Shown here one piece after another: positions 5,723 through 7,038 of a stretch of 7,038 bases of DNA. The notes beneath the pieces were generated by a model that worked only from the letters and a program-made list of their open reading frames with translations, had not been told where the DNA came from and made no database searches. The stretch covers positions 1-7,038 of the forward strand of contig CALQNE010000185.1 of the NCBI GenBank assembly GCA_943331855.1, in the 5' to 3' direction. A program made the position numbers and the translations under genes. The stretch comes from Bordetella parapertussis (GTDB taxonomy: Bacteria; Pseudomonadota; Gammaproteobacteria; Burkholderiales; Burkholderiaceae_B). How positions within the stretch are numbered: the first letter of the stretch is position 1; every line of letters begins with the position of its first letter.

Positions 5723-6691
5723 ATGAAAACCCTAAAATACGCTGTCCTCGCAGGCCTGTTGGCCTTGACTTCGGGCGCAGCCGTCGCGCAGGACTATCCG
5801 ACCAAATCGATTAAATGGATTGTTCCGTATACCCCAGGCGGATACACCGACAACGTCACGCGCTTAGTGACGACTCGGATGGCAACCATACTGGGCCAAT
5901 CAATCATTATCGAAAACAAGCCCGGTGCTAATTCGATTATCGGTGTCGATCAGGCAGCCAAAGCCGCGCCCGATGGCTACACCATGCTGACGACGATCAC
6001 CGCGCATGCGGCAAATGTGACGCTGTATGAAGGAAAACTCCCCTTTGACCCTTACAAGTCATTAATTCCAATTTCCCTTGTTGCGATTACCCCTTTGGTG
6101 CTGTCCGTCAATAAAGATCTTCCGGTCAACTCAATTGCCGAGCTCATTGCCTATGCCAAGGCCAACCCTGGCAAGCTGTCGTTCGGCTCTTCAGGGGTTG
6201 GGGCCGCCGCACACTTAACGTCTGAACTATTGCAATACACAGCAGGCCTACAAATGGTGCATGTGCCCTACAAAGGTACAGCCCCTGCCATGACAGATTT
6301 AATGTCAAACAGCATTCAGATTTTGGTCGATGCGCCAAGCGGCGTGGGTGCAAACATTCGTGCCGGCAAAATTAAAGCCTTGGCATTTTTCTCAGACAAG
6401 CGTTTGTCCAGCTATCCCGACGTGCCCACGATTGTTGAGTCTGGCGGACCAAAGCTTGAGTCCTCAAGTTGGGTCATGTTTTTTGCGCCTGCTGGCACCC
6501 CAATGGCGATCGTTAATAAGTTGTCGTTAGCGGTCAAAGAAGCGCTGCAATCCGAAGAGCTTATTAAACGCTTCGAGGATCAAGGCATTTTGACCGTTGG
6601 CAACACACCCGCCGAGGCTGATGCTTTTCTAAAGGCCGAAATCGCGAAATGGGGAAACCTGATCAAAACAGTGGGCGTAAAAGCGGAGTAA
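5723..6691 (+). CDS. TTT (Bug/TctC) family periplasmic solute-binding protein, Sec signal (copy 3)
   Basis: This 322-residue receptor has a standard Sec signal, MKTLKYAVLAGLLALTSG, with cleavage predicted after AVA (residue 22), and no twin-arginine motif, unlike the other two copies. Mature landmarks are DYPTKSIKWIVPYTPGGYTD (24-43), ENKPGANSIIG (64-74), APDGYTML (82-89), SSGVGAAAHLTSELL (156-170) and VHVPYKGTAPAMTDLM (179-194). The reading frame stays open upstream to an ATG at 5621, but that start would bury the signal peptide behind 34 extra residues, so ATG 5723 is the real start; its ribosome site is weak (CGAGAA). It is divergent from copy 2 and convergent with the DapA-like gene, with only 15 bases between the stops and no terminator hairpin. 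The ligand is unknown. Confidence 0.95.
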   Translation: MKTLKYAVLAGLLALTSGAAVAQDYPTKSIKWIVPYTPGGYTDNVTRLVTTRMATILGQSIIIENKPGANSIIGVDQAAKAAPDGYTMLTTITAHAANVTLYEGKLPFDPYKSLIPISLVAITPLVLSVNKDLPVNSIAELIAYAKANPGKLSFGSSGVGAAAHLTSELLQYTAGLQMVHVPYKGTAPAMTDLMSNSIQILVDAPSGVGANIRAGKIKALAFFSDKRLSSYPDVPTIVESGGPKLESSSWVMFFAPAGTPMAIVNKLSLAVKEALQSEELIKRFEDQGILTVGNTPAEADAFLKAEIAKWGNLIKTVGVKAE

Positions 6692-6706
6692 GACTGGCGC
6701 TTCAGC

Positions 6707-7038
6707 TTAGGACAATAAACCCTCAGACTGAAGTAGCCCGCGCGCCATCTGCACTTCATCGGGTGACGCACGATACAACGGGGGGCGCACTGCCCCACCG
6801 ATCAGTCCAAACATTTCAGTAATCGCCTTGGTCAACGCGACGTTGTGCTGGCCTTTAGCTAAAAATTTACTATGTAATTGATTGGCGATACGCACAATAT
6901 GCTGCAGCGGCGCCCGTGCAGCCTCATAGTCGCCCGACTCAATGGCTGCCATAAACTCTGCACAGTAGGGCTTGGCCTTTGACTGCATATAAAGCGGACG
7001 AGACGAACCAAACAAAAACTTCGGCATGATCGACGGAC
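6707..7038 (-). CDS. Dihydrodipicolinate synthase (DapA/NAL) family protein, C-terminal part
   Basis: The frame is open through the right edge, so only the last 109 residues are seen; the ATG at 7027 is internal, preceded in frame by codons for Pro-Ser-Ile. The fragment is the alpha-helical C-terminal region of class I aldolase-like lyases: a helix with SGDYEAARAPLQHIVRIANQL, then NVALTKAITEMFGLIGGAVRPPLYRASPDEV, including the family's VRPPL close to the end. Members cleave or form C-C bonds of, or dehydrate, keto acids through a Schiff-base lysine. That lysine and the YNVP-type motif lie outside the window, so catalytic competence cannot be judged. Given the catabolic neighbours, a degradative member (sugar-acid dehydratase or hydratase-aldolase) seems likelier than lysine biosynthesis, but this is inference. 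Confidence 0.8.
   Translation of the reverse strand, partial: PSIMPKFLFGSSRPLYMQSKAKPYCAEFMAAIESGDYEAARAPLQHIVRIANQLHSKFLAKGQHNVALTKAITEMFGLIGGAVRPPLYRASPDEVQMARGLLQSEGLLS

Noticed and set aside
6692..6706. Terminator between binding protein 3 and the DapA-like gene
   Set aside because: The 15-base gap holds no stem or T-run.

Overview
The window looks like an accessory catabolic region of a betaproteobacterium, most likely from the Burkholderiales and perhaps Alcaligenaceae-like. This placement is inferred. It rests on three orphan tripartite-tricarboxylate-transporter (TTT) solute-binding proteins of the Bug family lying close together, a habit typical of Bordetella, Achromobacter, Cupriavidus and relatives. 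Base composition looks roughly balanced, lower than in many members of the order. There are no RNA genes, mobile elements, CRISPR arrays or origins that I can support.

Layout from left to right. Positions 1-1435 (minus strand) hold a compact operon for a three-subunit molybdenum hydroxylase of the xanthine dehydrogenase / CO dehydrogenase family. Its transcription order is FAD subunit, 2Fe-2S subunit, then the molybdopterin subunit, of which only the first 27 codons are inside the window. Positions 1436-1772 are noncoding and carry a likely promoter, an operator-like palindrome, a GC-rich hairpin and a convincing intrinsic terminator. Next come a Bug protein on the minus strand (1773-2822), a divergently transcribed AMP-forming acyl/aryl-CoA synthetase (2994-4586, plus), a second Bug protein (4583-5554, minus) whose stop codon overlaps that of the synthetase, a third Bug protein (5723-6691, plus), and the C-terminal third of a dihydrodipicolinate-synthase (DapA/NAL) family protein running off the right edge on the minus strand.

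A plausible joint role is uptake and breakdown of one or more organic acids. Periplasmic Bug proteins would capture the acids, the synthetase would activate a carboxylate as its CoA thioester, the molybdenum enzyme would hydroxylate the substrate or a derived ring or aldehyde, and the DapA-like lyase would cleave or dehydrate a keto-acid intermediate. No TTT membrane subunits (TctA/TctB) are present here, so the binding proteins must use permeases encoded elsewhere or act as sensors. The substrate cannot be read from the sequence. Genes alternate strands, giving at least five transcription units, so coregulation is not shown. No radically new system is evident. The points most worth following are the cluster of three orphan binding proteins around unassigned catabolic enzymes, and the two operator-like palindromes.
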